Assembly: GCF_016132445.1 (NCBI RefSeq)
Contig: NZ_CP046056.1
Coordinates: 124,001-188,000, forward strand
Length of the DNA: 64,000 nt
DNA from: Venatoribacter cucullus
GTDB lineage: Bacteria; Pseudomonadota; Gammaproteobacteria; Pseudomonadales; Oceanobacteraceae
Direction: 5' to 3'
Below the pieces are notes generated by a model, which made no database searches, was not told the DNA's origin, and saw only the letters and a program-made list of their open reading frames with translations. Made by a program: the position numbers and the translations under genes. Numbering within the stretch: the first letter of the stretch is position 1; each line of letters begins with the position of its first letter. Positions 53,920 to 63,380 of this stretch are shown piece by piece.

Positions 53920-54509
53920 AGGCCAAACATCAGCCCGCGCGGTACCGCCAGCATTTGTGCCAGCGGGCCGATGACGATGATTTCCAGCACCTGAATTAAC
54001 AGGAACACCACGATGGGGGATAAGTCGATGCCGCCCAGGTCGGGCATTTTGGCGCGGATCGGGCGCACGACCGGTTCGAGAATCTGGTTAATCAGAATCA
54101 GCGCCGGATTGTAGGAGTTGGGGGCAATCCAGGAGGCGATGACGGTAATGATCAGGCCCCAGAAATAGATTTTCAGCAGCAGCCCGAACAGCCCCAGCGG
54201 TGCCCACACCAGCAGGTTGGCCCAGGGGATGTCGGCGCCCATGCCGGCGACCAGCAGAATCAGCGCCATGGTGACAATCTGGATGCCGTAGGCCAGCAGC
54301 AGCGAGGCAATGTCCAGACCACCGAAACCCGGAATAACCCGGCGCAGCGGGTTCAGCAGCGGGCTGGTGAGTTTGACGATCATCTGCGAAATGGGGTTGT
54401 AAAAATCAGCGCGTACCAGCTGCAGCAGAAAGCGCAGCAGCACAATCAGTAACGCCAGACTTCCGATGGTGTTGATCAGCAATAAGCCGACATTGGCGAG
54501 GGGTGACAT
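53916..54509 (-). CDS. yggT: YggT family membrane protein
   Basis: A 197-residue inner-membrane protein made of two YggT repeats, each a pair of helices followed by the loop NPLRRVIPGFGGLDIASLL (about residues 52-70) or the second-copy equivalent EPVVRPIRAKMPDLGGIDLSP (about 143-163). Linked in other bacteria to cell shape and osmotic protection, with no defined biochemical role. Gene order yggT-yggU beside proC is conserved. Confidence 0.93.
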   Translation of the reverse strand: MSPLANVGLLLINTIGSLALLIVLLRFLLQLVRADFYNPISQMIVKLTSPLLNPLRRVIPGFGGLDIASLLLAYGIQIVTMALILLVAGMGADIPWANLLVWAPLGLFGLLLKIYFWGLIITVIASWIAPNSYNPALILINQILEPVVRPIRAKMPDLGGIDLSPIVVFLLIQVLEIIVIGPLAQMLAVPRGLMFGL

Positions 54510-54604
54510 GGATTCTCCACAGCAGTTCAGATTGGGGCTGGCCCGTTTTGCCTGAACATAAAGGCAGAACGGGCAGATTTCCAGAGGCTCTGGGTTAAAT
54601 AATG

Positions 54605-55423
54605 TCAGTCGGCCAGCTGGCGGCTGAGTTCAGCGGCACGATCGCTGGCGGCTTTTAATGCCGTCGCCACAATCTGGCGCAGACCGGCGTCTTCAAAACG
54701 ACCAATGGCTTGTTCGGTGGTGCCCCCTGGCGAGGTGACACGGCGACGCAGCTCGGCCGGCCCTACGTCGCTGTTCAGGGCCATCTGGCCTGCACCCAGC
54801 GCGGTTTGCAGGGTCAGTTTGGTGGCGGTTTGTTCGCTTAAGCCCAGTTGTTGGCCGGCTTCGATCATGGCTTCCATGAGCAGGAAGAAATACGCCGGGC
54901 CGCTGCCGGAGACGGCGGTGACGGCGTCAATTTCGGCTTCGGTTTTCACCCATACGGTCAGGCCGACGGCGCGCAGCAGCGCGTCGGCCATATTGCGCTG
55001 GTCAATGCTCACCTCTTTGCTGCCGAACAGGCCGGTGGCGCCAAGGCTGAGCAAGGCTGGTGTATTGGGCATGCAGCGCACCACGGCCTTGCAGCCACTC
55101 CAGCTTTGCAGGCTGGCAACATTGATGCCGGCGGCGATGGAAATTAATAACGGCTGACGTTTGCTGAGGGTGGCCTGCAGCGTTTCCAGCACGGTTTTCA
55201 TCACTTGCGGTTTCACCGCCATGATGACCACGTCGGCCTTGGCGATGGCCTCCTGGTTATCTTCGTGCACCTGCACGCCAAAGTCTTTTTGCAGTGCCTG
55301 GCGCTGGCCGGCGTTGGGATCGGCCACATGAATGAGGCTGGCTTTGGTGTCGCCCTGACGGATCAGGCCACCGATAATACTGGTGGCCATATTGCCACCA
55401 CCGATAAATGCAATCTGGGTCAT
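54605..55423 (-). CDS. proC: Pyrroline-5-carboxylate reductase
   Basis: Last step of proline synthesis, NADPH-dependent. It has 272 residues from MTQIAFIGGGNMATSIIGG (Rossmann GxGxxA loop). Family blocks: VIMAVKPQVMKTVL, VVRCMPNTPALLSLGATGL, AVSGSGPAYFFLLMEAMIEAG and the ending VTSPGGTTEQAIGRFEDAGL. Follows yggS by 42 bp. Proline is also an osmolyte, but nothing here shows salt control. Confidence 0.97.
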   Translation of the reverse strand: MTQIAFIGGGNMATSIIGGLIRQGDTKASLIHVADPNAGQRQALQKDFGVQVHEDNQEAIAKADVVIMAVKPQVMKTVLETLQATLSKRQPLLISIAAGINVASLQSWSGCKAVVRCMPNTPALLSLGATGLFGSKEVSIDQRNMADALLRAVGLTVWVKTEAEIDAVTAVSGSGPAYFFLLMEAMIEAGQQLGLSEQTATKLTLQTALGAGQMALNSDVGPAELRRRVTSPGGTTEQAIGRFEDAGLRQIVATALKAASDRAAELSRQLAD

Positions 55424-55465
55424 TGTTGGGTTCCTGTTGCTGCGCGCCGGTAACATCCGGTGCGG

Positions 55466-56170
55466 TTAATGCGGGGCGTCCGGGTAGTCCCGGGCGCCGA
55501 AAATATCGGTACCAATACGGATTTCAGTGCTGCCGCAGGCGATGGCCAGCTCCAGATCGGCCGACATGCCCATCGACAACGTATCGACGAGCGGAAATTC
55601 CTGCTGTAACTGTTCAAATAATGTCCGCATCTGGGCAAATTGGGCAGCCAGCACGGCCTGGTCGGCTTCGGCTTCGGCAATGCACATTAAGCCACGCAGT
55701 TGCAGCCGCGGCAAAGCCGCCACGGTGCGGGCGAAGTCCAGTGCCTGTTCCGGCAGTACCCCGGCTTTCTGCGCTTCACGGCTGATATTGACCTGCACCA
55801 GAATGTTCAGATCCGGCATGGTATCCGGGCGTTGCTCGCTGAGGCGACGGGCAATTTTGTCGCGGTCGACGGTTTCCACCCAGTGAAAATGCCCGGCCAC
55901 CAGGCGCGATTTATTGGATTGCAGCGGGCCGATAAAATGCCATTCAATATCGCTCAGATGCGCCAGCGCAGTAATTTTTTCCAGACCGTCCTGTACATAA
56001 TTTTCACCAAAAGCGCGCTGGCCCAGCCGGTAGACGGCCTCTACCTGAGCGGCGGGTTTGGTTTTACTGACGGCCAGCAGGCGTACACTGGCGGGGTCGC
56101 GCTGATGGTTGCGGCAGGCTTGTTGCAATCGTTGCTGCACAGCCTGATAGTTCTGTTCAGTGCTTGGCAT
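55466..56170 (-). CDS. yggS: PLP homeostasis protein YggS
   Basis: A 234-residue TIM-barrel PLP-binding protein (COG0325) that buffers cellular PLP. The PLP lysine is in VRLLAVSKTKPAAQ (about residue 36); also GENYVQDGLEKI, EWHFIGPLQSNKSR and LSMGMSADLELAIACGSTEIRIG. It is divergent from pilT, with 216 bp between starts in which I see no consensus sigma-70 pair. Confidence 0.95.
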   Translation of the reverse strand: MPSTEQNYQAVQQRLQQACRNHQRDPASVRLLAVSKTKPAAQVEAVYRLGQRAFGENYVQDGLEKITALAHLSDIEWHFIGPLQSNKSRLVAGHFHWVETVDRDKIARRLSEQRPDTMPDLNILVQVNISREAQKAGVLPEQALDFARTVAALPRLQLRGLMCIAEAEADQAVLAAQFAQMRTLFEQLQQEFPLVDTLSMGMSADLELAIACGSTEIRIGTDIFGARDYPDAPH

Positions 56171-56386
56171 GGCTAAGGTCTGGCTCTGCTGTATAAACGT
56201 CGTTGCTTGTCGTTCATCGGCTCTACTAATATCTGGGGCGTAGCGCCCGGTGTGATCTGACTTTGACCGGTTTCAACAAATACCGCCGGCGATGCTGATA
56301 GTATAGAAGCCTGTTACTGACTGCACCCCGTCCGCGCTGATCGCGGCCGATACTGAATAAAAACCTCTGGTCCATAAGGAGTGGCT

Positions 56387-57421
56387 ATGGATATTACCGA
56401 ACTGCTGGCGTTCAGTGCCAAACAAGGCGCATCCGACCTGCATCTGTCCGCGGGCTTACCGCCGATGATCCGGGTCGACGGCGATGTACGCCGTATCAAC
56501 CTGCCGGCACTGGGGCATAAAGAAGTTCATAGCCTGGTGTACGACATTATGAACGACAAGCAGCGTAAGGATTTTGAAGAATTCCTGGAAACTGACTTCT
56601 CGTTTGAAGTGCCGGGGGTGGCGCGTTTCCGGGTCAACGCCTTTAACCACAACCGCGGTGCCGGGGCGGTATTCCGGACCATTCCGTCCAAAGTGCTGAC
56701 CATGGACCAGCTCGGCATGGGCCAGGTGTTTAAAGATCTGGCCCGTATTCCGCGCGGTATTGTGCTGGTGACCGGGCCGACCGGTTCGGGTAAATCCACC
56801 ACCCTCGCGGCGATGATCGACTATATCAACGAAAATAAGTACGACCATATTCTGACCGTGGAAGACCCGATCGAATTCGTACACGAATCGAAAAAATCCC
56901 TGGTCAACCAGCGGGAAGTTCACCGTGACACCTTAGGTTTTAACGAAGCTCTGCGCTCGGCGCTGCGTGAAGACCCGGATGTGATTCTGGTGGGTGAGCT
57001 GCGGGACCTGGAAACCATTCGTCTGGCCCTGACCGCCGCGGAAACCGGCCACATTGTGTTTGGTACGCTGCACACCAGTTCGGCGGCCAAAACCATCGAC
57101 CGTATCGTCGACGTTTTCCCGGCGGAAGAAAAATCCATGGTGCGTTCCATGCTGTCGGAATCGTTGCAGGGGGTTATTTCCCAGACCCTGCTGAAGAAAA
57201 ACGGCGGTGGCCGGGTGGCGGCCCACGAAATTATGGTGGGAACGCCGGCCATCCGTAACCTGATCCGCGAAGACAAAATTGCGCAGATGTATTCGGCTAT
57301 TCAGACCGGTTCTGCGTACGGTATGCAGACCATGGATCAATGTCTGCAGAATCTGATGAATAAGGGGCTGATCACCCGCGAAGTGGCACGTGAAAAGGCC
57401 AAAATTCCGGATAACTTCTGA
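56387..57421 (+). CDS. pilT: Type IV pilus retraction ATPase PilT
   Basis: Hexameric ATPase powering pilus retraction and twitching. It has 344 residues from ATG at 56387 (AAGGAG five bases upstream; the GTG two codons earlier is less likely). Walker A GPTGSGKSTT, the Asp box ILTVEDPIEF, the His box GTLHTSSAAKTI, and the PilT-specific AIRNLIRE motif near the C-terminus are intact. Adjacent to pilU; the other pilus genes are elsewhere. Confidence 0.98.
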   Translation: MDITELLAFSAKQGASDLHLSAGLPPMIRVDGDVRRINLPALGHKEVHSLVYDIMNDKQRKDFEEFLETDFSFEVPGVARFRVNAFNHNRGAGAVFRTIPSKVLTMDQLGMGQVFKDLARIPRGIVLVTGPTGSGKSTTLAAMIDYINENKYDHILTVEDPIEFVHESKKSLVNQREVHRDTLGFNEALRSALREDPDVILVGELRDLETIRLALTAAETGHIVFGTLHTSSAAKTIDRIVDVFPAEEKSMVRSMLSESLQGVISQTLLKKNGGGRVAAHEIMVGTPAIRNLIREDKIAQMYSAIQTGSAYGMQTMDQCLQNLMNKGLITREVAREKAKIPDNF

Positions 57422-57433
57422 GGCTGAACCGGC

Positions 57434-58549
57434 ATGGCAATTGATAAGTTTCTGCGTCTGATGGTGGAAAAGGGCGCCTCCGATATGTTCATTACTACCG
57501 GTGTGGCACCGTCGATGAAGGTGAACGGTAAGATTATGCCGCTGACCAAAAATGCGCTGTCGCCCGAGCAGGTGCGGGAGGTGGTGTTCGGTTTAATGAA
57601 CAGCAAACAGCAGGATGAGTTTGAAGAAAAAAAGGAACTCAACTTCGCCATTAACGCCTCCGGTATCGGCCGTTTCCGCGCCAGTGCGTTTTATCAGCGC
57701 AACACCTGCGGCATGGTGCTGCGGCGCATTGAAACCCGCATTCCCGGCATTGATCAGCTTGGCCTGCCTGATGTTATTAAAGAAATTTCCATGGCCAAGC
57801 GCGGCCTGATTCTGTTTGTGGGGGGTACCGGTACCGGTAAATCCACCTCGCTGGCGGCCATGATCGGCCACCGCAATAAAAACAGTAAGGGCCATATTTT
57901 AAGCATCGAAGATCCGATTGAATTTATTCACTCGCACGATGGCTGCATTGTCACCCAGCGCGAAGTGGGGCTGGACACCGAAAGCTTCGATGTGGCACTG
58001 AAAAACTGCCTGCGTCAGGCGCCGGATGTGATCATGATCGGTGAGGTGCGGACCCAGGAAACCATGGAGCAGGCCATTACCTTTGCGGAAACCGGCCACC
58101 TCTGTCTGGCCACCCTGCACGCCAACAACGCCAACCAGGCGCTGGAGCGGGTGATCCACTTTTTCCCGCCGGAGCGACACAACCAGATCTGGATGGATCT
58201 GTCGCTGAACCTGCGGGCCATTGTGGCGCAGCAGCTAATTCCGACCCCGGATGGCCGTTCGCGCCGCGCGGTGGTAGAAGTGTTGCTGAATACACCGCTG
58301 GTGGCTGACCTGATCCGTAAGGGTGAAGTGCACGAACTGAAACCTTTGATGGCGAAATCCAGTGAGCTGGGTATGCAAACCTTCGACCAGGCCCTGTATG
58401 CCCTGTACGAGCAGGGTGAAATCACTTACGAAGATGCCATCGCCCACGCCGATTCACCCAACGATCTGCGCCTGATGATCAAACTCGGTTCGGAAACCGA
58501 CTCGGACCATCTGGACGGCGCCACCCGCAATCTGCGCCTGCAGGATTGA
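57434..58549 (+). CDS. pilU: PilT-like retraction ATPase PilU
   Basis: PilT-dependent accessory retraction ATPase, 371 residues. Walker A GGTGTGKSTSLAAM, ILSIEDPIEFIHSHDGC, ATLHANNANQALERVIHFFP and RRAVVEVLLNTPLVADLIRKG. The AIRNLIRE motif is replaced by TPLVADLIRKG, which separates PilU from PilT. Twelve bases after pilT. Confidence 0.97.
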   Translation: MAIDKFLRLMVEKGASDMFITTGVAPSMKVNGKIMPLTKNALSPEQVREVVFGLMNSKQQDEFEEKKELNFAINASGIGRFRASAFYQRNTCGMVLRRIETRIPGIDQLGLPDVIKEISMAKRGLILFVGGTGTGKSTSLAAMIGHRNKNSKGHILSIEDPIEFIHSHDGCIVTQREVGLDTESFDVALKNCLRQAPDVIMIGEVRTQETMEQAITFAETGHLCLATLHANNANQALERVIHFFPPERHNQIWMDLSLNLRAIVAQQLIPTPDGRSRRAVVEVLLNTPLVADLIRKGEVHELKPLMAKSSELGMQTFDQALYALYEQGEITYEDAIAHADSPNDLRLMIKLGSETDSDHLDGATRNLRLQD

Positions 58550-58554
58550 TATTG

Positions 58555-58586
58555 GCCATAAACGGGCCAACTGGCCCGTTTATGGC
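58555..58586. terminator. Perfect 14-bp stem after pilU
   Basis: GCCATAAACGGGCC, loop AACT, GGCCCGTTTATGGC, five bases after the pilU stop. There is no T-run, so it may act as a message stabiliser or a weak terminator before the next gene. Confidence 0.7.
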
Positions 58587-58642
58587 TTAGCGTATCCAGT
58601 CACCTTCAGCTACAGTATCGGGGTTTTCATCCGGTCATCTCT

Positions 58643-60919
58643 ATGAAGGTTCTGCGCAAAAATCTCTGGACGTTGTTTCTGCTGTTCGTGCTGGCCAGCA
58701 CCTTTATGTTTGCCGCCGTTCTGTGGCAGCGGGCGGACAGTATTTATCAGAGTTACGATGAGCGTCAGAGCAATCTGGTGGTGCTGGTCAACAATGCCCT
58801 GCATTCCTTATTTGTCAGTCAGGGCATGCTGCTGGATCTGCTTGGCCAGCAATTATTGCAGGACGGCAGCCTGATCGACCGGGTGCATTCGGTACCGATT
58901 CTGGATGCCATGCTGAGCGTCAGCGATGGCATCGTGCTGTTTGCGCTCAGCAAACCCGACGGCACCATGATTGCCGTATCCTCCAACCTGTTGCAAAGTG
59001 CCGGGCTGCCCAACCTGCAGGACGGTGAAGCCACCGGCGACAGCTTCCGCTACGCTCTGGAAACTGACAAGCTGGTGCTGGGCCGCACCTACTATCTGCC
59101 CACCCTGAAAGAATGGATTATTCCGGTACGCAAGCGCATTACCGACCATAACGGCAAGGTCGTTGGTGTGATGTCAGCGGGTTTGCGGCTGGGTAAAGCC
59201 TCGCATTTTTTTAATCAGGATATTCACGGTGGCATTCACCATGATGTATTGCTGCTGCGCGACCGTGATTATTACCTGCAGTATTTATCCTCCGAATGGA
59301 TGGATCAGAATATCGCCTTTAATCGTCCGGTGGCGGCCTCATTATTGCACCAGGTATTACGGGACAGCGGCTTAACGCTGGAACAGGCCAAAAGCTCGGC
59401 CAGTCCGGTGCAATATCTGAATGTGGTGAATCGTCGTCAGGCCCGCACCCGGGGGTTTGCGCTGTATAACCCGGAATATGAACTATGGGTGCTGTCCGAA
59501 ATAGAACAGGGTTTCCTGCACAAGCAATGGCTGGCCATCGGCATTTTTTATCTGCCGATTTTATTGGTTATTCAGTTTCTGGCGTTCCTGAGTTTTTACC
59601 ATATTCACCGCACCGAAATTGCCCGCCATAAAGAACTGATGTTTCAGGCCACCCATGACCAGCTGACCCGCCTGCCCAATCGTTATTATCTGGCCGAGCA
59701 GTTGCAGGGCTGGTTTGCCGGTCAGCAGCGTTTCGCCATGCTGTTTGTGGATATGGATAACTTTAAAGGCGTGAACGACGGGTTTGGCCATGAATGCGGC
59801 GACCGTGTGTTGCAGGAAATTACTGCCCGTCTGCAGCAGGTGGTGAGCCGGCAGGATCTGCTGGCGCGTCTCGGCGGGGATGAGTTTGTGGTGCTGACCC
59901 GCAACGCCGATACCGACAGTCTGCTGGCGCTGGCGCGGCGGTTAATCAGCATTGCCGATACTGACTTTCAGGTCGGACATTTCAGTTTCAGTCTGGGCGT
60001 CAGTGTCGGTGCGGCCTGTTATCCGGAGCATGGTACCGACTTCAACAGCCTGATGCAGGCCGCCGATATCGCCATGTATGAAGCCAAAAAACACCGCAAC
60101 AGTGTGCGGATTTTTGTGCCCGCCATGCAGCACGACTACCTCAGCAAAATACAGATTGAACAGCGTTTACGTAACGCCATGAATAACCATGAGCTGTATA
60201 TGATGTATCAGCCCAAGGTGGATATTAACGGTACTCTTAAAGGTGTTGAGGCGCTGGTGCGCTGGGAAAATGCTGAGCTGGGTTTTGTTCCGCCGGATCA
60301 GTTTATTGCCGTGGCCGAAGCGGCCGGCCTGATGCCGGAATTAGGCCAGTTTATTTTGTACACCGTGCTGCAGGATATGGTGCAGCTGCAGCAGACTCTG
60401 CAGGTGGAATTCCCGGTAGCGATTAATATCTCTGTTAAGCAAATTTTGCGTGAACACTTTGTCCGCGATGTGCTGCACAGCATTGATGCAGCGGGTATGG
60501 CACGGAATCAGGTGATTCTGGAAATTACCGAAAACGTCTTTATTGACGATATGGATCTGGTGGTGGATCTGCTGCATGCCCTGCACGTGGCCGGGGTGAG
60601 TCTGTCGATGGATGATTTCGGTACCGGTTACTCCTCCCTCAGTGCCTTGCGCCGGCTGCCGGTGGATGAGCTGAAGATCGACAAGAGTTTTATCGACAAT
60701 ATCCTCAGCGAAGAGGATGCGCGCAAAATGGTGCAGAGCATTATTACCATCGGCGGCAACTATGGCATGAGTCTGGTGGCGGAAGGGGTGGAGACGGCCG
60801 AGCAGGCGGCGCTGTTGCACGCATACGGCTGTGAATGTTTTCAGGGCTATCACTTTGCCAGACCCATGCGGCTGGCGGATCTGCAGGCATTTATTCAGGC
60901 AGCTGCCGTAGCCGGTTAA
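58643..60919 (+). CDS. Membrane GGDEF-EAL cyclic-di-GMP enzyme with periplasmic sensor
   Basis: A 758-residue protein: membrane helix (about 8-30), periplasmic Cache-like sensor (about 31-290), second helix (about 295-320), GGDEF domain (about 335-495) with the intact RLGGDEFVVL signature and MLFVDMDNFKGVNDGFGH, then EAL domain (about 505-755) with EALVRWEN, ENVFIDDMD, DDFGTGYSSLSALRRLPVDELKIDK. Both catalytic motifs look whole, so it may make or degrade c-di-GMP, with the sensor deciding. Position after pilTU suggests a link to motility or attachment, but the intervening hairpin and 93-bp gap allow separate transcription. Confidence 0.93.
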   Translation: MKVLRKNLWTLFLLFVLASTFMFAAVLWQRADSIYQSYDERQSNLVVLVNNALHSLFVSQGMLLDLLGQQLLQDGSLIDRVHSVPILDAMLSVSDGIVLFALSKPDGTMIAVSSNLLQSAGLPNLQDGEATGDSFRYALETDKLVLGRTYYLPTLKEWIIPVRKRITDHNGKVVGVMSAGLRLGKASHFFNQDIHGGIHHDVLLLRDRDYYLQYLSSEWMDQNIAFNRPVAASLLHQVLRDSGLTLEQAKSSASPVQYLNVVNRRQARTRGFALYNPEYELWVLSEIEQGFLHKQWLAIGIFYLPILLVIQFLAFLSFYHIHRTEIARHKELMFQATHDQLTRLPNRYYLAEQLQGWFAGQQRFAMLFVDMDNFKGVNDGFGHECGDRVLQEITARLQQVVSRQDLLARLGGDEFVVLTRNADTDSLLALARRLISIADTDFQVGHFSFSLGVSVGAACYPEHGTDFNSLMQAADIAMYEAKKHRNSVRIFVPAMQHDYLSKIQIEQRLRNAMNNHELYMMYQPKVDINGTLKGVEALVRWENAELGFVPPDQFIAVAEAAGLMPELGQFILYTVLQDMVQLQQTLQVEFPVAINISVKQILREHFVRDVLHSIDAAGMARNQVILEITENVFIDDMDLVVDLLHALHVAGVSLSMDDFGTGYSSLSALRRLPVDELKIDKSFIDNILSEEDARKMVQSIITIGGNYGMSLVAEGVETAEQAALLHAYGCECFQGYHFARPMRLADLQAFIQAAAVAG

Positions 60920-60987
60920 GTCGCTGGTATTGGGCCGGCTCAGCCAATCTGCTACATTGCCGGGTTTTTCTGACCCCGGATCTCACC

Positions 60988-61671
60988 ATGATTGTGCGCT
61001 GGTTGTGTGGTTGTCTCGCACTGTTTTCCCTGTTGGTTCAGGCCCAGACCGGGCCGGCTAATTTCAACGAAGCCAAACGGCTGGCAGTTAAGATTTATGC
61101 CGGCCATCCCTATACTTTTTATTGTGATTGCGCCTTCAGCGGCAAGCAGATTGATGCCCGCAGTTGTGGCTACGCACCGCGCAAAAACGCTAAGCGCGGC
61201 GCACGGCTGGAGTGGGAGCATGTGGTACCGGCCTGGGAATTTGGCCATCAGCGCCAGTGCTGGCAGAACGGTGGACGCAAACACTGCGTGAAAACCGATG
61301 CTACCTTCCGGCGTATGGAGGCCGACCTGCACAATCTGGTGCCGGCGGTGGGCGAGCTGAACGGTGACCGTTCCAACTATCGCTTTGGCATGCTCGAGGG
61401 TGAGCCGCGCGTGTACGGTCAGTGTGATTTTGAAGTGGACTTCAAATTGCGGCGTGCCGAGCCTAAAGATGATCGTCGCGGCGATGTAGCGCGTATCTAT
61501 TTTTATATGCGCGATCAGTACGGTCTGGCCATCAGCCGTCAACAAAACCAGCTCTTTACCGCCTGGAGCAAACTCGATCCGCCGGATGCCTGGGAATGCG
61601 AGCGTAACCGTCGCATTGCCTTGCTGCAGGGGCGCGGCAACCCGCATGTGCAGGCTTGCCCGGCCCCCTGA
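60988..61671 (+). CDS. endA: Endonuclease I family, exported DNase EndA
   Basis: Periplasmic or secreted nuclease of 227 residues; signal peptide about 1-19 (ending VQA). Catalytic region RLEWEHVVPAWEFG, RRMEADLHNLVPAVGELNGDRSNYRFG and RIYFYMRDQYGL match the family, and the CDCAFSG and CGYAPRK cysteines fit its disulfides. ATG at 60988 gives the signal peptide directly. It is followed, with a 16-base overlap, by a truncated permease frame. Confidence 0.94.
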   Translation: MIVRWLCGCLALFSLLVQAQTGPANFNEAKRLAVKIYAGHPYTFYCDCAFSGKQIDARSCGYAPRKNAKRGARLEWEHVVPAWEFGHQRQCWQNGGRKHCVKTDATFRRMEADLHNLVPAVGELNGDRSNYRFGMLEGEPRVYGQCDFEVDFKLRRAEPKDDRRGDVARIYFYMRDQYGLAISRQQNQLFTAWSKLDPPDAWECERNRRIALLQGRGNPHVQACPAP

Positions 61672-62171
61672 GTGGTTTGTTACTTTATGGCTGGCGCCCG
61701 GCCGGGCGGCTGGCGCTGCTGATGATGCGCTCAACCCCGGAGCTGATGATCGCTTTTGTGTTGCTGTTGTTGTTTGGCCCCTCGGGCTTACCGGCGGTGC
61801 TGGCGCTGGCGATTCATAACGGCGGCTTAATCGGATTTTTATTGGCCAATGCCAGCGAGCAACAGGCGCAGCGGCCGGATGATCCGCGTGGCATGGCGGG
61901 GTATCTGTACCTGCATACGCCACGGTTATACCCGGCTTTTCTGGCGTTTTTGTTTTACCGCTGGGAAGTGATTCTGCGCGAGAGTGCCATTATGGGCGTG
62001 CTGGGCATTGCCACCTTGGGCTTTTTTGTCGATTCCGCCTTTGAAGAAATACGTTACGACAAAGCGCTGTTTTTAATTGCGGTGGCGGCGCTGCTGAACA
62101 TTGCGCTGGATTCGCTGGCGCGGCGGTTACGGCGCTGGGCCGGGGTCGAAAAAGCCGCAGGTTTGTCCTGA
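61656..62171 (+). pseudogene. C-terminal fragment of a PhnE-like ABC transporter permease
   Basis: About 171 codons from a TTG within the end of endA; an in-frame stop at 61605 bars a longer reading. The sequence matches the second half of phosphonate/phosphite-type permeases: RSTPELMIAFVLLLLFGPSGLPAVLALAIHNGG, then YRWEVILRESAIMGVLGIATLGFFVDSAFEEIRYDKALF-type EAA loop and a last helix VAALLNIALDSLARRLRR. The first membrane helices that such proteins need are missing, and no partner ATPase or binding protein is adjacent. Best read as a decayed or horizontally truncated permease; a free-standing small membrane protein is less likely. Confidence 0.6.
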
Positions 62172-62312
62172 ACAACAGACCGATGCTGTGACAGGAATAA
62201 TACGGATCAATAAAAGCAGTCTTTCCGGTTGCGGCCGCGCTGCCAAGCCAGTAGAAACATCATCATTCACAGACCGGCGAGCATCGGATTGCTGCGCATC
62301 ACAGGAAGGCTT

Positions 62313-63380
62313 ATGAACATGCACAATATCACCCGCTTTTTATTACCCGTGGCCATCGTTGCCCTGCTTGGGATGGCGGCCTATTACAGCCTGGAGAATG
62401 GTGCTGCAGAGGTTGGTGTGTTCAGCAGCAACGGCCGCATTGAAGCCACCGACATTGCCATTGCCGCGCGCATCGGTGGCCGGGTGCAGGAATTGCTGGT
62501 GAACGAAGGCGATTTTGTCGAGGCCGGGCAGGTGGTGGGCCGTATCGACAGTGAATCGCTGCGGGCACAGTTATTACAGGCGCAGGCGCAGCAAAATCAG
62601 GCCGTCAGTGCGGTGTTGGCGGCGCAGAGTGCGGTGCAACAGGCACGCAGCCAGGAACAGGCGCAGGCCGCAGCGGTACGGCTGCGCGAAGCCGAATTAA
62701 ACGCCGCGCGTAAGCGGGCCAAACGTACCGGTACGCTGGTGCGCGAAGGGGCGGTATCCGAACAGCTGGCTGAAGATAACGACACTATGGTCGCCAGTGC
62801 CGAAGCCGCGCTCGGGGCTGCCAAGGCACAGCTGAGTGCCGCCGCCGCTGCCATTCGCACCGCCGAAGCGCAGGTGGCTGCTGCTGAAGCCGCCCAGGCC
62901 GCGGCCGCCGCAACGGTGGTGCGGGTGGAAGCCGATGTGGCCGATACCGTGCTGGTGGCCCCGCGCGCCGGGCGAATTCAGTACCGGGTGGCGGAAACCG
63001 GCGAAATTGTCGGTTCCGGCAGCCGCATTCTGAGCCTGATTGACCTGACCGATGTGTATATGACCTTCTTCCTGCCGTCGGCGCTGGTCGGTCGTTTAAC
63101 TCTGGGCGATGAAGTGCGGCTGGTGCTGGATGCGGTGCCGCAGGTGAGTATTCCGGCGCAGATTTCCTATGTGGCCGATGTCGCCCAGTTCACTCCGAAA
63201 ACCGTGGAAACCGCCAGCGAGCGCGAGAAGCTGATGTTCCGGGTAAAAGCGCGCATTAATCCGGAACTACTGCAAAAACACATTACCCAGGTAAAAACCG
63301 GTTTGCCGGGTATGGCCTGGCTGCGGCTGGATAAACAACAGCCCTGGCCGGACAGCCTGCCGCCGCTGGTTAACCCATGA
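62313..63380 (+). CDS. yhiI: HlyD-family membrane-fusion protein YhiI
   Basis: A 355-residue periplasmic adaptor with one N-terminal membrane anchor ([21 protein letters not shown]), a barrel-sandwich half-motif ([27 protein letters not shown]), a long Ala/Gln-rich coiled coil (about residues 95-220) and the second half-motif [31 protein letters not shown] precedes ATG 62313. Its stop overlaps the rbbA start (ATGA). The yhiI-rbbA pair is the E. coli order, where yhhJ follows. Confidence 0.9.
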   Translation: MNMHNITRFLLPVAIVALLGMAAYYSLENGAAEVGVFSSNGRIEATDIAIAARIGGRVQELLVNEGDFVEAGQVVGRIDSESLRAQLLQAQAQQNQAVSAVLAAQSAVQQARSQEQAQAAAVRLREAELNAARKRAKRTGTLVREGAVSEQLAEDNDTMVASAEAALGAAKAQLSAAAAAIRTAEAQVAAAEAAQAAAAATVVRVEADVADTVLVAPRAGRIQYRVAETGEIVGSGSRILSLIDLTDVYMTFFLPSALVGRLTLGDEVRLVLDAVPQVSIPAQISYVADVAQFTPKTVETASEREKLMFRVKARINPELLQKHITQVKTGLPGMAWLRLDKQQPWPDSLPPLVNP

